DNA of 64,000 bases, from the NCBI GenBank assembly GCA_024291935.2, contig CM044326.1, forward strand, positions 34,347,948-34,411,947, in the 5' to 3' direction. Source of the DNA: Okapia johnstoni. Its lineage: Eukaryota > Chordata > Mammalia > Artiodactyla > Giraffidae. Shown here one piece after another: positions 39,947-51,414 of this stretch (positions are counted from its first letter, which is position 1; every line of letters starts with the position of its first letter). The translations under genes and the position numbers were made by a program. The notes beneath the pieces are model-generated. The model was not told where the DNA came from. It did no database searches and saw nothing but the letters and a program-made list of their open reading frames with translations.

Positions 39947-40451
39947 CATTGTGACCTAGCAGCTCTCTAGAAAGTATCTCAGGGGCTCCAGGGGCCCACT
40001 GACCACTGCTTTATGCAAATACTGAGGACACCTTCAGAGCTGTGAATACAACGTTATCATACGCCACCCCTGGAGAACCTTGGCTTACTAGCAGGAGAGA
40101 AGAAAGACTTCTAGTTGTATACACACCAAAATGGTCTAAACATACACAGCGCCGCCCCTGGTCCCTGCCTCTTCTTCCTCCTTGAAGTTACATAAAGGAC
40201 CAGCAATTTAGGAAAACTGGGCTTGTTCCTTAGGAAACATTACTGTTCTCATAACTTTATAAGTTGAACTACCATAATTAGAACATATTGCACAACAAGC
40301 AGACAAAAATTCAAATGAAATTCACTCGCATCAACGACAGAGCAGACTGAAAAGGTTAATCAAACAGGAATAACAACTCAAGTTCTATTAGAAACACTAC
40401 AATACTGAAACTTGAAACAGTAAGGTATAAGGTTATAGTTTGGATCTCGGT
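39947..40451. other. Unique intronic DNA
   Basis: No element recognised. It ends at the left target duplication of the nested SINE. Confidence 0.5.
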
Positions 40452-40463
40452 TCAAATACTATC

Positions 40464-41819
40464 TTTTTTTTTTGGGGGGGGGGTGGTGCGTGGCATGTGG
40501 ATTGGCCAAAAAGTTCTTTGGTTTTTTTCCATAAGATGCTTCTTGTAGCACTTAGTTGTCTTTTACTTCATTCGAAACAATTTTGTTAAATTGTATTGTG
40601 ACAGGTGTCTTATCAGCATGAGTTAAAAAAAACCAAACATCAAAACTGGTGGATTGTGTAGCCATTTGTAGTAGCCATTGAAGATGGAAGAAAAAAAGCA
40701 ACGTTTTCAGCATATTATGCTTTATTATTTCAAGAAAGGTAAAAACGCAACTGAAATGCAAAAAAAAAGACCTGTCAAAAACGGTTGGTGAAGTTTCAGG
40801 CTGGAGGTTTCTCGCTGGACAATGCTCCTCAGTCGGATAGACCAGTTGAAGTTGATAGTGATCAAATCGAGAAATTAATTGAGAACAATCAATGTTATAC
40901 GCCACTGGAGATGGCCGACATACTCAAAATATCCAAATCAAGCAGTGAAAATATTTGCAGCAGCTTGGTTATATTAATCGCTCTGATGTTTGGGTTCCAC
41001 GTAAGTAAAGTGGGGGAAAACAAACAAACGTTGAGCGTATCTCCTCATGTGACTCTGCTTAAACGTCACAAACAATGTTCTGTTTTAAAACAAACTGCGA
41101 CGACTGATGAAAAGTGGATGCTGTATAATAATGTGGAATGGAAGAGATCGCAGGGCAAGCGAAAGGAGCCACCATGAACCACCCCAAAGGCATCAGTCTT
41201 CATCCAAAGAAAGTGATATTGTGTACACGGTAGAATTGGAAGGGAGTCCTCTAGTATGAGTTCCTTCTGGAAAACCAAATGATTGATTCCAACGGGTATT
41301 GCTCCCAATGAGACCAAGTGAAAGCAGCACTTGACATGAAAAATGTCTGGAATTAGTCAACAGAAAATGCATCCTCATCTTCCATGAGGATAACGCAACA
41401 AGACTACACATTGCTTTGACGATCAGGCAAAAATTGTTACAGCTTGGCTGGAGTTCTGATTCATCGGCCGTGTTAACCAGCCATTGCACCTTTGGATGTC
41501 TGTTTATTTCAACCTTTACAGAATTCTCTTAATGGGAAAAATTTCAATTCCCTCGAAGACTGTAAAAGGCACCTGGAACAGTTCTCTGCTCAAAAGGTAA
41601 AAAGTTTTGGGAAGACGGAACTATGAAGCTGCCTGAAAAATGGCAGAAGGGACAAAATGGGCTGTTCAATAAAGTTTTTGGCAAAAATGAAAGGTTTATT
41701 TTTTAACCTTAAAATTGAAGGAACTTTCTAGCCAACCCAATAGTTCCCAGGGACTGAATTTGCGTCCCGTGCATCAGAAGCGCGGAGCCTTAACCACGGG
41801 ACCACTTAGGGAAGTACCA
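40464..41819 (-). repeat. CHR-2 SINE split by a mariner, with 12-bp target duplication
   Basis: An antisense CHR-2 starts with T and G runs and 'tggtgcgtggcatgtgg' (40464-40500). It resumes after the mariner as 'tagttcccagggactgaatt', 'gcgcggagccttaaccacgg' and 'gaccacttagggaag' (41741-41819). The host duplication tcaaatactatc is perfect at 40452-40463 and 41820-41831, so the SINE was inserted first and the mariner later. Confidence 0.93.
40498..41740 (+). mobile_element. Mariner (Tc1/mariner) DNA transposon, decayed
   Basis: About 1.24 kb with inverted termini: 'ttggccaaaaagttctttgg' at the left and 'gaactttctagccaacccaa' at the right, followed by TA. An ATG at 40684 opens a transposase-like frame (IMLYYFKKGKNATEMQ). 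Later fragments keep TDEKWMLYNN (about 41104-41133) and an ED/HEDNATR-like block near 41390, matching the catalytic core of mariner transposases. Frameshifts and stops break it, so no active enzyme is expected. The left end may have lost a few bases together with its TA. Confidence 0.93.
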
Positions 41820-41831
41820 TCAAATACTATC

Positions 41832-42489
41832 CTAATTTAAAAATCCCAACACAAAAAAGGAACTCAGGAATTCTAACACAATCGGATTTGACCATATGAC
41901 AGTAAACTTTTGGAAGTCAAATTACTAAAGCATCAGAAAGCAACATCTGCATTTAAAAACAACGAAAGGGAAATAACAAGCTGACAAGCGAAGTCATCCT
42001 ATTAGGGACTAACCACAGATAAAATCTCTAATTCTTAAAGGAGAATTCCTTATAAATGTTATGCTAAACTGGCTTTCTTCAAAAGAGTTAAAAATCGGAT
42101 GTGGAGAAGACTGTATTAAATGCTGATTTCTTGTTACAGGCTGGACCCCTGAGAGTGAGAAGTCTGAACGGGGGTCATCAGTACACGCCGAACGGGGCGG
42201 CTGATGATGGTCCGAGGGTCGGCTGATGAGGCGATTCTGTACCCGATCTACAAGCAGAACGTGGCGCACACCCCAGGATCATCAGCGACACCGACTTCCG
42301 CCAGGTGGTGAACCGACAAGCAAATTGCAGGAAGAGAGGCTTGGTAAACGGGGGAGGGGGAGAGCAGACAGAGGGACAGATACAGGTAACACGGTGGCAG
42401 AAAAAGAAAACAAGCTGTGGTCAAGGCGCTGGGCTCTAAATTACCACTGTGACCTAGAAAAGAGATGATGGCCGAGATGGCAACCACCA
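41832..42489. other. Unique intronic DNA
   Basis: Nothing recognised. Confidence 0.5.
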
Positions 42490-42745
42490 ACACGGCCCAC
42501 CGTCGCACAGCACTCTGGGCACCATGCTAAGTGTTTCATATGTATCCACTCACTTAACTAACCCTCATAAAATCCAGACAGGTAGATTCTTTGAACCCCC
42601 CCTCTCCTCCCGCCCCGGCCATTTCTTCCCCATTTCTGGCAGGGAAGTGAGTGAGCTTGCCTGAGATGGCTCAGCTAACCCGCGGTGGGGCGGGCACCTC
42701 GGCCCTGTGACTTCAGACCCCCTGCCTTTAACCACTGAGCACCCT
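42490..42745 (-). repeat. MIR SINE (antisense)
   Basis: 'ccatgctaagtgtttcatatg', 'ccactcacttaactaaccc', 'atggctcagctaacccg' and 'cctttaaccactgagcaccc' follow MIR in reverse, with a C-rich interruption. Confidence 0.75.
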
Positions 42746-43124
42746 GCCTGTCAAGTTCAGTGGGAACTTGGCTTTTACCTGAGAGTGTGCTTTAAACTGT
42801 TACATTTTAAAAGACCAATAAAAATGCCAATAAACAGGAAAAAAAGGTGTACACCCAGCAAAACACTGTTCGGTAAGATGGTGCGGCTGTCTATGCAGAC
42901 TCCATGAGTTAGAAACCAGGGCGCCCACCCACCCACGAGGCACTGGGCTACAGGGTCTCAACCCCACCCCACCCGAGATGACCAAGCCCCTGTCTTAGCG
43001 TTTCACCACCGGCCACTCCTTTGTTAGCAAGAGAGTAAAAGGAAAAACAGAAGAAAGCCCGAAACTTGAATATGAAAGACCATTGCTCACTACTGAGGAA
43101 ACAATTTCTAAGTAATTACATTTT
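42746..43124. other. Unique intronic DNA
   Basis: Nothing recognised. Confidence 0.5.
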
Positions 43125-43585
43125 TTCTAAAGCAGAACATTTTAAAGACATTTCAAACATTATGAAGAAGTTTAAACCTACATGGAAGGTGAACACTGGT
43201 ATTCACCTTGTATACCTGTATACCCACCTCCCTAGATTCAACAACTAGGGATATAAGCATATTTGCTTTACAGTTATTTTTCTCTTTCTTGTTGGAATTA
43301 AGGGGCAGAGATCATGATACTTCACACATATTTAAATACTTCCATCTGCAATTCCTAAGGATGAGGAAAGTTCCTACAAATTAGAATCCTTTTAAAACTA
43401 ACAGTAATTCCATAGAAAATTCCATATCGCTCTACTCAACTTTCCCCAACAGCCACACGGATGTCTTCTGCAGGTTTGATTTTGTTTTGTCTTTAGAACA
43501 AAGATCTGATACAGAGTCATTCACTATGTTCTACTGTTCCATCTCTTGCGTTTTTCTTTTCAACTAGAAGGGTTTTTGATTTATG
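43125..43585 (-). repeat. L1M 3' UTR fragment (antisense)
   Basis: 'tatacccacctccctagattc', 'aacaactagggatataagc', 'catgatacttcacacatattt', 'aactttccccaacagccac' and 'tcttttcaactagaag' follow the antisense L1M 3' UTR. Confidence 0.75.
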
Positions 43586-45336
43586 AATAATTCAAGGGCC
43601 TAAAACAAAACCAGATTTTTCTGGCTGTAGCAGTTTGTCCTTGTGCACGGGAGCCAATGTCTCTCCAAGATGAATAAGCAAGACTTTTCCTTAAGTACAT
43701 TAGTGAGAGAAACTAGCCCAGTCTTGGGAGTTCTCCGCATCCTTGATGGTCCTTTTCCATCTGACAGGGAAGAGAAGGTGAGGTGGGCCTTGTCTGGAAG
43801 TGGATGGGGGAGATGGGGCAGGAGTCTGCGTGCCCCTGCCTGCACTGGCCTGCGCCCCAGCCTCTGGTCTGGGATGTTCTGCGTGGCCAGGACCTGAGCT
43901 AACGGAAGGGTGCCTTGTCCTATCTGATCACTTGGAAATCCAGAGCCCCCCAGAGATTGCTCTAGCTGGGTCTCCAAAAAATGCCCAAAGGAAACACCAG
44001 AAGATGATACACGTGACTATGTTTCTTCTGGGAGAGCCACCGGCAGTGGCTTGAGGACGTGGAGCTGGCGGAGGGGCGGGACACTGGACTTGGGACCTAC
44101 AGGCTGGTGACCTTGGGGAAGAGTGTCAAGGACGTCCCAGCCACCTCCCAGGCAGCAAAGCTGGCAGGAACAAGTCAGTGTTCACAAAAGCTCGTCACAT
44201 CTGGCAGGTCGCAGTCCGGGGGAGAACTGCCCCGTGGGGCTACCTGATGTATGGAAATGGAGTGAGGTGTACCCCAAACGGCTGTGCCTGGGAGGACTCG
44301 GACCTTTCCTAGATGCAAAACACCCTTTTCCTGACTACTATCCATACCTCCTTATTCTTCTACACAAATAGCATCTTTTAATGAAAAAAAATATGATCAG
44401 TTCAGAGAAGACTAATTATAACAAAAGGTGTGCAGGCTTTACATAAACACACAGCGCCCCCCAGAGAGCTCTTTGTTACTCTGGTTACGTTCCTCGCTGG
44501 CCGGAATTACGAGAGGGAAACAACTTTACGTAGAGGCTCACTCCAGGTAGCTTTCAAGGCGTACTTCTAAAAAGTCGCTTCACAGAGAGTGACAGCTACA
44601 CAGTCAACACCCTGGGTCTGGTTCTCTCTATTTGGAGAGAGAGAGTCGCTGGTGTGGTCTTTTGAGGGGGGCTTTCACTTTCGGTAGTCAGTGACCCGAT
44701 TTCCTTCCTAATTCTGGGGGATGAGGACGGTGTGGGGCAGCCACCCTCACGACGTTTAGTGACGTCAGTCACGCAGGAGCGTCTCACACCTGGGAGCCCG
44801 TGTGCCTGTGCACGGGGGGCTCAGTAGCATGGGCTAAGTCATCAGGTGGGCTGAGGCAGAAAGGAAGCCCTGGGCCTTGACCCCCACACTGCCCCTGGAT
44901 CATTCTTCTCTAAGTTTCTATTGGAAAGGTAAACACCTTTCGTTGAATCGGTGACTCAGGAATACTTGTGAGAAAACAAACTTTTCCGACAATCAGACTT
45001 CCGTTCCCCAAGAAAAAGGGGTTTACACAAAAAGAACAATTTGCTCCCCAGCTCCCACCAGGCCTTGGCTACCCATCAGTCGTTCAGAGACTGGACTTGC
45101 CCACCGACTCCCAGATCAGAGCACGTGATGGCTTTACTGAGGCCAGAATAAAAGCCAGCTGGACCCGGATGGAGAGCAGGTCTTCCTCTCTGACCATCAG
45201 CATCTTTTTGGCACAGCTATTCTTGCCTTAAACCTGGCTCTGGAAGTGACATACATCTTACTATGCTTAACCGGCAATTAAAATTCAAGGAATAGTCTTG
45301 ACCGGTGGCGGGGTTGGGGGCTGGGGGTGGGGGAGG
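43586..45336. other. Unique intronic DNA ending in a G-rich tract
   Basis: No exon recognised. The last part has four runs of four or five G at 45310-45333, a canonical G-quadruplex motif on the plus (template) strand. Confidence 0.6.
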
Positions 45337-45481
45337 CAAGCTATGTCCCACAGGCCAAATTTGGCCAGCCCCCTGTGTTTGTAAATAAAGCTTTATTGGA
45401 ACATGGTCATGCCTATCTGTGGCTGCTTTCATGGCCAAAAACATTTACTCTCCAGCTTTTCCTGAGAGTCTGTCGACCCCA
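45337..45481 (+). repeat. hAT-type non-autonomous element fossil
   Basis: 'gcaagctatgtcccacaggcc', 'aaatttggccagccccctg', 'ttgtaaataaagctttattgg', 'ctgtggctgctttcatgg' and 'gagagtctgtcgacccc' match a mammalian hAT element whose termini read cagGGGTCGGCAAACTATGG ... AGTTTGCCGACCCC. No coding potential. The exact subfamily is not assigned. Confidence 0.75.
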
Positions 45482-45487
45482 GTCTAG

Positions 45488-45692
45488 AACGGTGCTGTCC
45501 AGTACAACAGCCACTAGACACGTGTCTACTTACATGCAAAATAACCAAAACAAAATAAAATTAACCACCCCACTTCTCGGTCGCACCCGCCACATTCCAG
45601 GGGCTCAGCAGTCCCCTGTGACCGAGGGCTGGTGCAGGGGGCAGCACAGAGGGCATTCCCGCCACCCCAGACAGTTCTCCTGGACGGCCCTG
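45488..45692 (+). repeat. hAT-type MITE (palindromic)
   Basis: It starts 'acggtgctgtccagtacaac' and 'agccactagacacgtg' and ends 'agttctcctggacggccctgg', an inverted version of the start. This fits the CAGTGCTGTCCAATAGAA class of mammalian hAT MITEs. It directly abuts the previous fossil. Confidence 0.6.
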
Positions 45693-45924
45693 GGAGGACA
45701 CGATTTCAGTCATCAAGCTAAATTTACAGCCACCCAGTTCCAGGTGACGCCTCTCCTTCTCCAGACAGAAAAATTTAGGCTGAGTTTCAACAACACGTTC
45801 CTGTCACACTTCTTAGAACATGCTAATTCACTATATTAACCACAAACTCTAGGCTACATAACAGGAGACGAGTGTCAAGCCAACTGGGGCTACTAACCAA
45901 TTCAGTGACTGCATTGTTTATGGA

Positions 45925-46035
45925 CCCGTAAGCTCTGAAAGTTGGGCCACGGTGCTTGCTTCATACTCCGAATTAGGAACCTGCTTGGCACGTGGTGATA
46001 GGGACTCAACAAGCATTTGCAAAATGAATGAAGAA
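45925..46035 (+). repeat. L2 LINE 3' end
   Basis: 'taagctctgaaagttgggcc', 'ctgcttggcacgtggtgatagg' and 'gcatttgcaaaatgaatgaag' follow the L2 terminus, including the GAATGAA tail repeats. Confidence 0.65.
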
Positions 46036-46204
46036 ATGAATCCTAGGCCCCAAAATGGTCATACATCAGAGGCCAGTGAAACGGATGGATATTGATAAGA
46101 TGGTGGGGAAAAAACTGCTATTTCTACAATCCCGTGGCAAAAGGTTCCACAAACAGCCAAACTTTCTATTTTAAAGTGAATTAAAGAAAAATTCCATACA
46201 AAAC

Positions 46205-46310
46205 AAAATAACTGCCTGGGTTGGGATTCTGGCCCTACCCCTTACGGGCTGTGTGCCGCAGGCTGTTCTTTTCCCTCTGTGGGGATGACCCCTCTTCTCT
46301 AAACGCATGG
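46205..46310 (+). repeat. MIR SINE
   Basis: 'cctgggttgggattctggcc', 'taccccttacgggctgtgtgcc' and 'ccctctgtggggatgacc' follow MIR in sense. Confidence 0.6.
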
Positions 46311-48364
46311 GGGAGTGGAGTTGGAGGCGAGCCCTAGGGCTCCAGGAGGCATCAGGCCCCTGCTCGCTTTCCCACGCCTGCCCAGACTCAGCTCCTGTGC
46401 GCCTCCCGCCCTGGGGCCCCTGTGTGGGCGCCCCGGGGCCCCTGTGTGGGTCCCTCCACTAAACCATCGAGGCCTCTGGGAAGGACCCTCAGCACTGGAC
46501 ACACAGAGGAGATGCTAAGTGGAGATGAAGTTGATCAAGACTCTAGAAGTCAACAAAGTAAAAATAGATTTTGCTAAACCACTCATGAATATGCTTGCTC
46601 TCAAAAGTCCTTATGAGTAAATCAACTGTTTTTCAAGTTTTAACTAGTTCACTGTTTGAACCAGAAATTAAGTTTTACTACCGGTTATTCCTTCTTAAAA
46701 ACTCAAGTCTCTTGTAAGTTAGTACACTTCACTACTTTTCCCCTCACAATTAGAGAACAACCAACAGCAAAAAAACCCCACAAAAACCCAGTTTGGTCAC
46801 AGTAAAAGAAAAAAAAAAAATCAGTGTGGTATAAGATATAAAATCAAATATTCCAGTTTGGAATAAATTCATAGCTCAAAAAAAAATGTACATTAAACTC
46901 AAACTAAAAAAAAAAATCTGTTATTTATTAGAAGATATCTTAAAAGTTTAAAAATAAACATTTCATGTGCAATAAAATTTTCTTACTGCTAACTCAATCA
47001 GTCCCTGTTTTAAGAACTTAAACGGAAACACAATCATTTTGTTTTAGCCCGTATGGCTCCTGCAGCTAAAACACCTGAGTGGTAACTGTGGTCAACATTT
47101 GCTCTTTCCTGGGTGCACTGCAAAACAATGTGACCTACAGGTTGGTCACTGTGGACATTAATTGCCACCAGCTTCATTACAGGGGGTTTGGAGAGAAAAG
47201 GCAACCCCTATCTTATTCCAACTGAGTGGGTATTCATGTAGTTTTATCTTCCTTCCCTGGGTACACCCTAGGATCTGAAAAATCTTGCCTGGCATTTTAG
47301 TTATACAGACTATTAGTCACCTGGAGATCCTGCCCCCACCCTTCCTTAGCACCGGTCCTGACAGTTAAAACTGTTCTATTAGGACAGAACTGTGATATTA
47401 TATACATTTTAAAGTGATTTGATGAAGCTTGCTTAACTACCATTTTCTATTTCACCCAATTACGAACAAAAAATCTGCATAAGAAACATTTTTAAATGCT
47501 TAAGAAAAAGTATACGATTATCCTGATACCTATGTTTTAATATAATTATTAATTTACTGTGGTAATTGTGTTTTTAAGCTAAATTGTGTATAAATTTTAA
47601 GCTAAATTCTGGATTCAAATTTTGTATAAATTACTAGTGGCTAACTGTAATTATTAAAAGTGATCTATACACACACTGAAAACTTGCTGCCATTTAAAAT
47701 TTTAAGGCAAATGTCAATACAGAGCCAATTTAAATGCAAAGTGTCTCCTACCACCCCACAAAAATGCTAACAGCTCAGAAATTATGACCCACAATGGATT
47801 TCAGAATTTCAAAGCACAAGTGTATTTCTCTTTTAGGCTCCACGGCAAGAATGAAAATGATCCTTTTAACAAGGAAGTTCTTTTCCGGGCATTCCCACAT
47901 ATTTTCTGACTGCAGTTCATCTTTAATTCAGAGATGTGTCCCCGGTGAAACCTTCGGAGTGTTAATTAAGCAACACATTTGTAAGAGAAACTCTGTGCAC
48001 GGACAACTTGGCCAGGCGTGCCGCCCGCCTCTCCTTCCTACCCCCACCCAATGCCTTTCCCGGGCAGTGACTTCACATCCTTTGACATCAGCACGGCTCT
48101 GAAAGGGGGATGGGAGAACGAGCAGAAAGCAGAAAAACCAGCTTTGAACTATGCATGCAAGGCCTCTCTCAAGACTCAAATTCTGTAAGTAGTTCGTAAA
48201 ATGCCAAACTGCAGTGACACACCCAGCCTCCTCCGGTTAAGTCTGCCGCGAAACAGGGTGAATTCTGCTAGAAAGGACTTCCTGCTTTTCTTATCTGGAG
48301 CACAATGGCCATTTATTAACTAACCACAGAAGGTTCCGTTTCGGTGAAACACACAATAACTCAC
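46311..48364. other. Exon-1-proximal intron 1, AT-rich and largely repeat-free
   Basis: About 2 kb directly 3' (in transcript sense) of the first coding exon. It is AT-rich with several A-runs, and I recognise no interspersed repeat in it. A repeat-poor first-intron segment beside a promoter is a common place for regulatory elements, but I cannot point to a specific one. Confidence 0.5.
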
Positions 48365-48458
48365 CTCGAATATGGAGAAGGGCCACGGGCTGGAAAGGCC
48401 CGTTGGAGCTGGCCGCGTCCACCACCATCCTGCTGCCCGCTCTATTACATGTCAACAT
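48365..48458 (-). CDS. PPP2R5C: PPP2R5C first coding exon (B56-gamma N-terminus)
   Basis: On the minus strand an ATG at 48458 opens 31 codons starting [10 protein letters not shown], then [11 protein letters not shown], and ending PVALLHIR. One extra G follows, then a GTGAG donor at 48364. The peptide matches the gamma-specific N-terminus of short B56-gamma isoforms, and the leftover G completes the Asp codon of the next exon. An in-frame TAG lies directly before the ATG, so translation cannot start further upstream in this exon. The first ATG is in a poor context (T at -3, T at +4). The ATG of codon 11 (48428) has A at -3 and G at +4, so initiation at either is possible. This segment lies outside the HEAT core and is isoform-variable. 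Confidence 0.96.
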
Positions 48459-48780
48459 CTAGACTTCAGCGGGGAAGGCAGTGTACTCCTTAAGGCGAGA
48501 AACCAGCCTCCATTTTAGTTTAAAAAAAAAAGACAAACTGAAGCTCTCTGCAGCTGGAGGGAACTGGCTGCTTCGTGATGTCAGCAGGCACGGGGCTTGC
48601 TGATTGGCCACAAGCTGCAACTTAAAATGACACTAAAAAAACTGCAAATGGAAAGAGCGTTCTGTTTGGCTGTCAGTGTGTGTGAAAAGCCTGGACATTT
48701 TTTGGCTTTCTCAGTCTTCATTTCTCAGTAACTTTTAGGCAAAGATCCCATCTCTTACGGGGCAGGACTGAGGCCACAAG
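48459..48780 (-). promoter_or_regulatory. PPP2R5C: Probable 5' UTR and proximal promoter of the short PPP2R5C transcript
   Basis: Sequence directly upstream of the first coding exon. On the minus strand it has a CCAAT box (48603-48607, about 145 bp upstream of the ATG) and a TGACATCA element (48576-48583), a CRE/AP-1-like octamer. No clear TATA box and no CpG island are visible here. The transcription start is not determinable from sequence. If longer isoforms splice past this exon, the region is also intronic for them. Confidence 0.55.
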
Positions 48781-50690
48781 TCTAGCCAGACTATAAACAG
48801 ATGATTCGGAGAGAGCCACCAAAAAAAACAAGTACGCATGTGTGTCTACATGAGCTTTGCATTTTCGCGTTTCTCCATCTGGTACCCCAAATTCACTGGT
48901 ACCTCATACCCACCTGGCCACCTCCTGTTTTCTAATTATTTTAATATCTGTATCATATTTAGCATTTGGGCAACCTATTTTTTTTTAATGCAAATGACTA
49001 TTTAAATATTACACAATCCCAATTCATTAGTTTGGACTCTTGTTCTATCAACCTATCCTACTACCAAGTTATGAACTAATAATCCTCAAGCAGTGGTTTT
49101 TTTTTTTCCTCAGGGTCTAATTTTTTTTTTTATTGGAAAAATTCGTTAAAAAATTACATGGAAAGTGAAAGTTTTAAATGCAATAGCTAGAAAGTGCTAT
49201 AAATTAAAGGTACTTATACCACCTGGCTGTGAAAATTAAAGTCATAAAATAAAATGCAAGTGTTTATTTTTATACCTTAAAAGGGTCAACATACCACTTT
49301 ATTTCTCATATTTTGTTTAAATAAAAAATTTTTAATTAAAAAAGATATTTCCCTTATTTTTATGGGGCTAATATTAAAAGCTGTTATTCAGATCTTAGTC
49401 TCCTATCTCCAAAAAAGGTTAATGTAAAACGCTGCTCCAAGAAAGGACATCACTTCTGAATCCCGGGGAGGGGTGTATGTGCGCGCTGGTGAGATGATTC
49501 CCTACAATAAGAAGGTTATTACTAGCTCCAAAGGAAAGTGAATATGCTATAAGAAAAGTCTCTGTGCCAGGCAGAACTGAAAAAAATTCCTCACTCCACA
49601 CACACACAACTAAGTCTGTCCAAAAAAATTCCTCACTCCACACACACACAACTAAGTCTGTCCAAAAAAATTCCTCACTCCACACACACACACAACTAAG
49701 TCTTCTCGCTTTGTAAGTTCTCACACAACTCCCCCCATCCCCACTTTTCCCAGTTTGTGAACAAGAACCAAAAAGCCCTCTGGTTTCTAAACATGATTCA
49801 CAACAGTGAGAAATGGGGCAGGGTCTGCAGTTACACCTGTGGGCTGGCACGCACCCCATTTCAACCAGCAAGTGAACTATGATTGTTCAGGGGTGCTATT
49901 AGCTGCCCCCACACTAAGTAAGAAGGTAGTTTTTCACTGTGCGGATCAATAGCCATCAGAAAATACTCAAATAAAAGAACACCAAATCCTACTCTTATCC
50001 GCAGAGCTGAAGGATGCTGCTGGACCCCAAAGCTAGGCCATGAATTCGCTTACAACAAGCAACGGGGAGTGGGTGTCATGTGAGCGGGCTCTCCCCACCT
50101 GCTTCCCACCTGCCTGGCTCCCCTGCTCCCTGAGCAGCCTGTGCTCTGAGGCAGGTACCGTGAATTTAGATCCTGGCTGCTGACCCTCTGAGTCCATCAG
50201 ATGCGTGAGGATGGCTCTCCGAGGACTCACTGTCACCTCGCACTCAGATCAACTCAGACTCAAGTGCAGCCAGGATCGGGGCTTGCAGGGGGCTTCCCGA
50301 GGGGTCAGAAAGCAGACACTTAATGAAGATCTGTACCCTAAAGAGAGAGACAGTGATTTGTTCTCAAACAGTTTAATATTTCATATGAGAGGAGAGAGGG
50401 AAATGTGCCTGTCCTAAGACCGCGCTGATGAGTGGAATGCAGAAGTAACAGGGAAAGACTCCTAGAATCTTTATATAAAATATACAGATTAAAGTCAAAG
50501 AAAAAGGGGAGACACTTCTTGATGTATTTTTCCTAATGATCTCGGATCAAAAGATCTCAACTTTATTAGCGATTTTCCCCCATGCTCTTTTGAAGCCTTA
50601 TGCATATTAAGTAGCTCTTTAAAGAACTTGAAGTCTGTGATCTGAAAATCACTGATGAAATGAGTCTAAAATATAAGTAAGCAAACAAAC
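48781..50690. other. Upstream DNA, AT-rich, with a minisatellite
   Basis: No gene recognised. It contains T-rich runs around 49090-49135 and the 42-bp tandem repeat at 49580-49703 (separate entry). Confidence 0.5.
49580..49703. repeat. 42-bp tandem repeat, about three copies
   Basis: The unit is an A-run, 'ttcctcactccacacacacac' and 'aactaagtctgtcc'. It is repeated at 49580-49621, 49622-49663 and 49664-49703. Copies one and two are identical in the shared part. The third has one extra CA and diverges at its end. Because 42 is a multiple of three, it gives a repeated 14-residue frame on the minus strand, which I regard as chance. Confidence 0.97.
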
Positions 50691-51414
50691 ATAAATAATG
50701 TGGAGAAAAAAAAGAATAAAGATAAGGTATGTTTTTGGACTGGAAGCACACATACGATAAATAAGCTGATGTTAACATTTCCCCCAAATTGGTTTATAGT
50801 TTTAAAGCAGTTCCATTCAAAATTCAGAGGAGCCTTCTTGTTTTCCTGGGTAATTCTAAAGTTCACTTGGAAAAATAAAAAGCATGAAGAACGAGAACAC
50901 TACTTATGAGAAAAGCAGGTCCTGCCAACTATAAAGTTTATGCACCAAGGACAGTGTGATGCAGACTGGAGAGCCAGGTCTTGGAACAGAAAGCAACAGC
51001 CCCTGACACAGTGAGTGTAGTTATACAAGTGTACCGTCTGGATAAAGGATGCTCAGAACCACGGAAGGGTGAAGGTTACCCAGATAACTAACGGTTACAT
51101 GTGGGCAAAAATCTAAGTCTTCACCTCACACCAAAATAAAATGATGGGTCAAATTAAAAAAAAAATGCAGGTAAATTTTTAAAAAATCAAATCAGCCCCG
51201 CCCCCAAGTCCCCACAGTGTTGAGAAGAAAAGGGAAGTGACTGTCAGTTCTCAAGCTGAAAAGGATAATTAAAAGACACTGGACAATGCTTAGGGGATAT
51301 TCCTCACATTGAAATATTTACAAAATTTTTATATGTTCCCTCCAAAAATCAAAAGGAAATATAAATGCTATAATTACAAGAAGTTAATAATATGCTGTAA
51401 TTTACTCGAAAAAA

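Noticed and set aside
40684..41180. Possible domesticated mariner transposase
   Set aside because: Frameshifts and stops separate the N-terminal, central and C-terminal parts, and the decay looks neutral.
49419..49871. A 150-codon minus-strand frame with a repeated 14-residue unit
   Set aside because: The periodicity is fully explained by the 42-bp minisatellite. There is no conserved flanking coding sequence.
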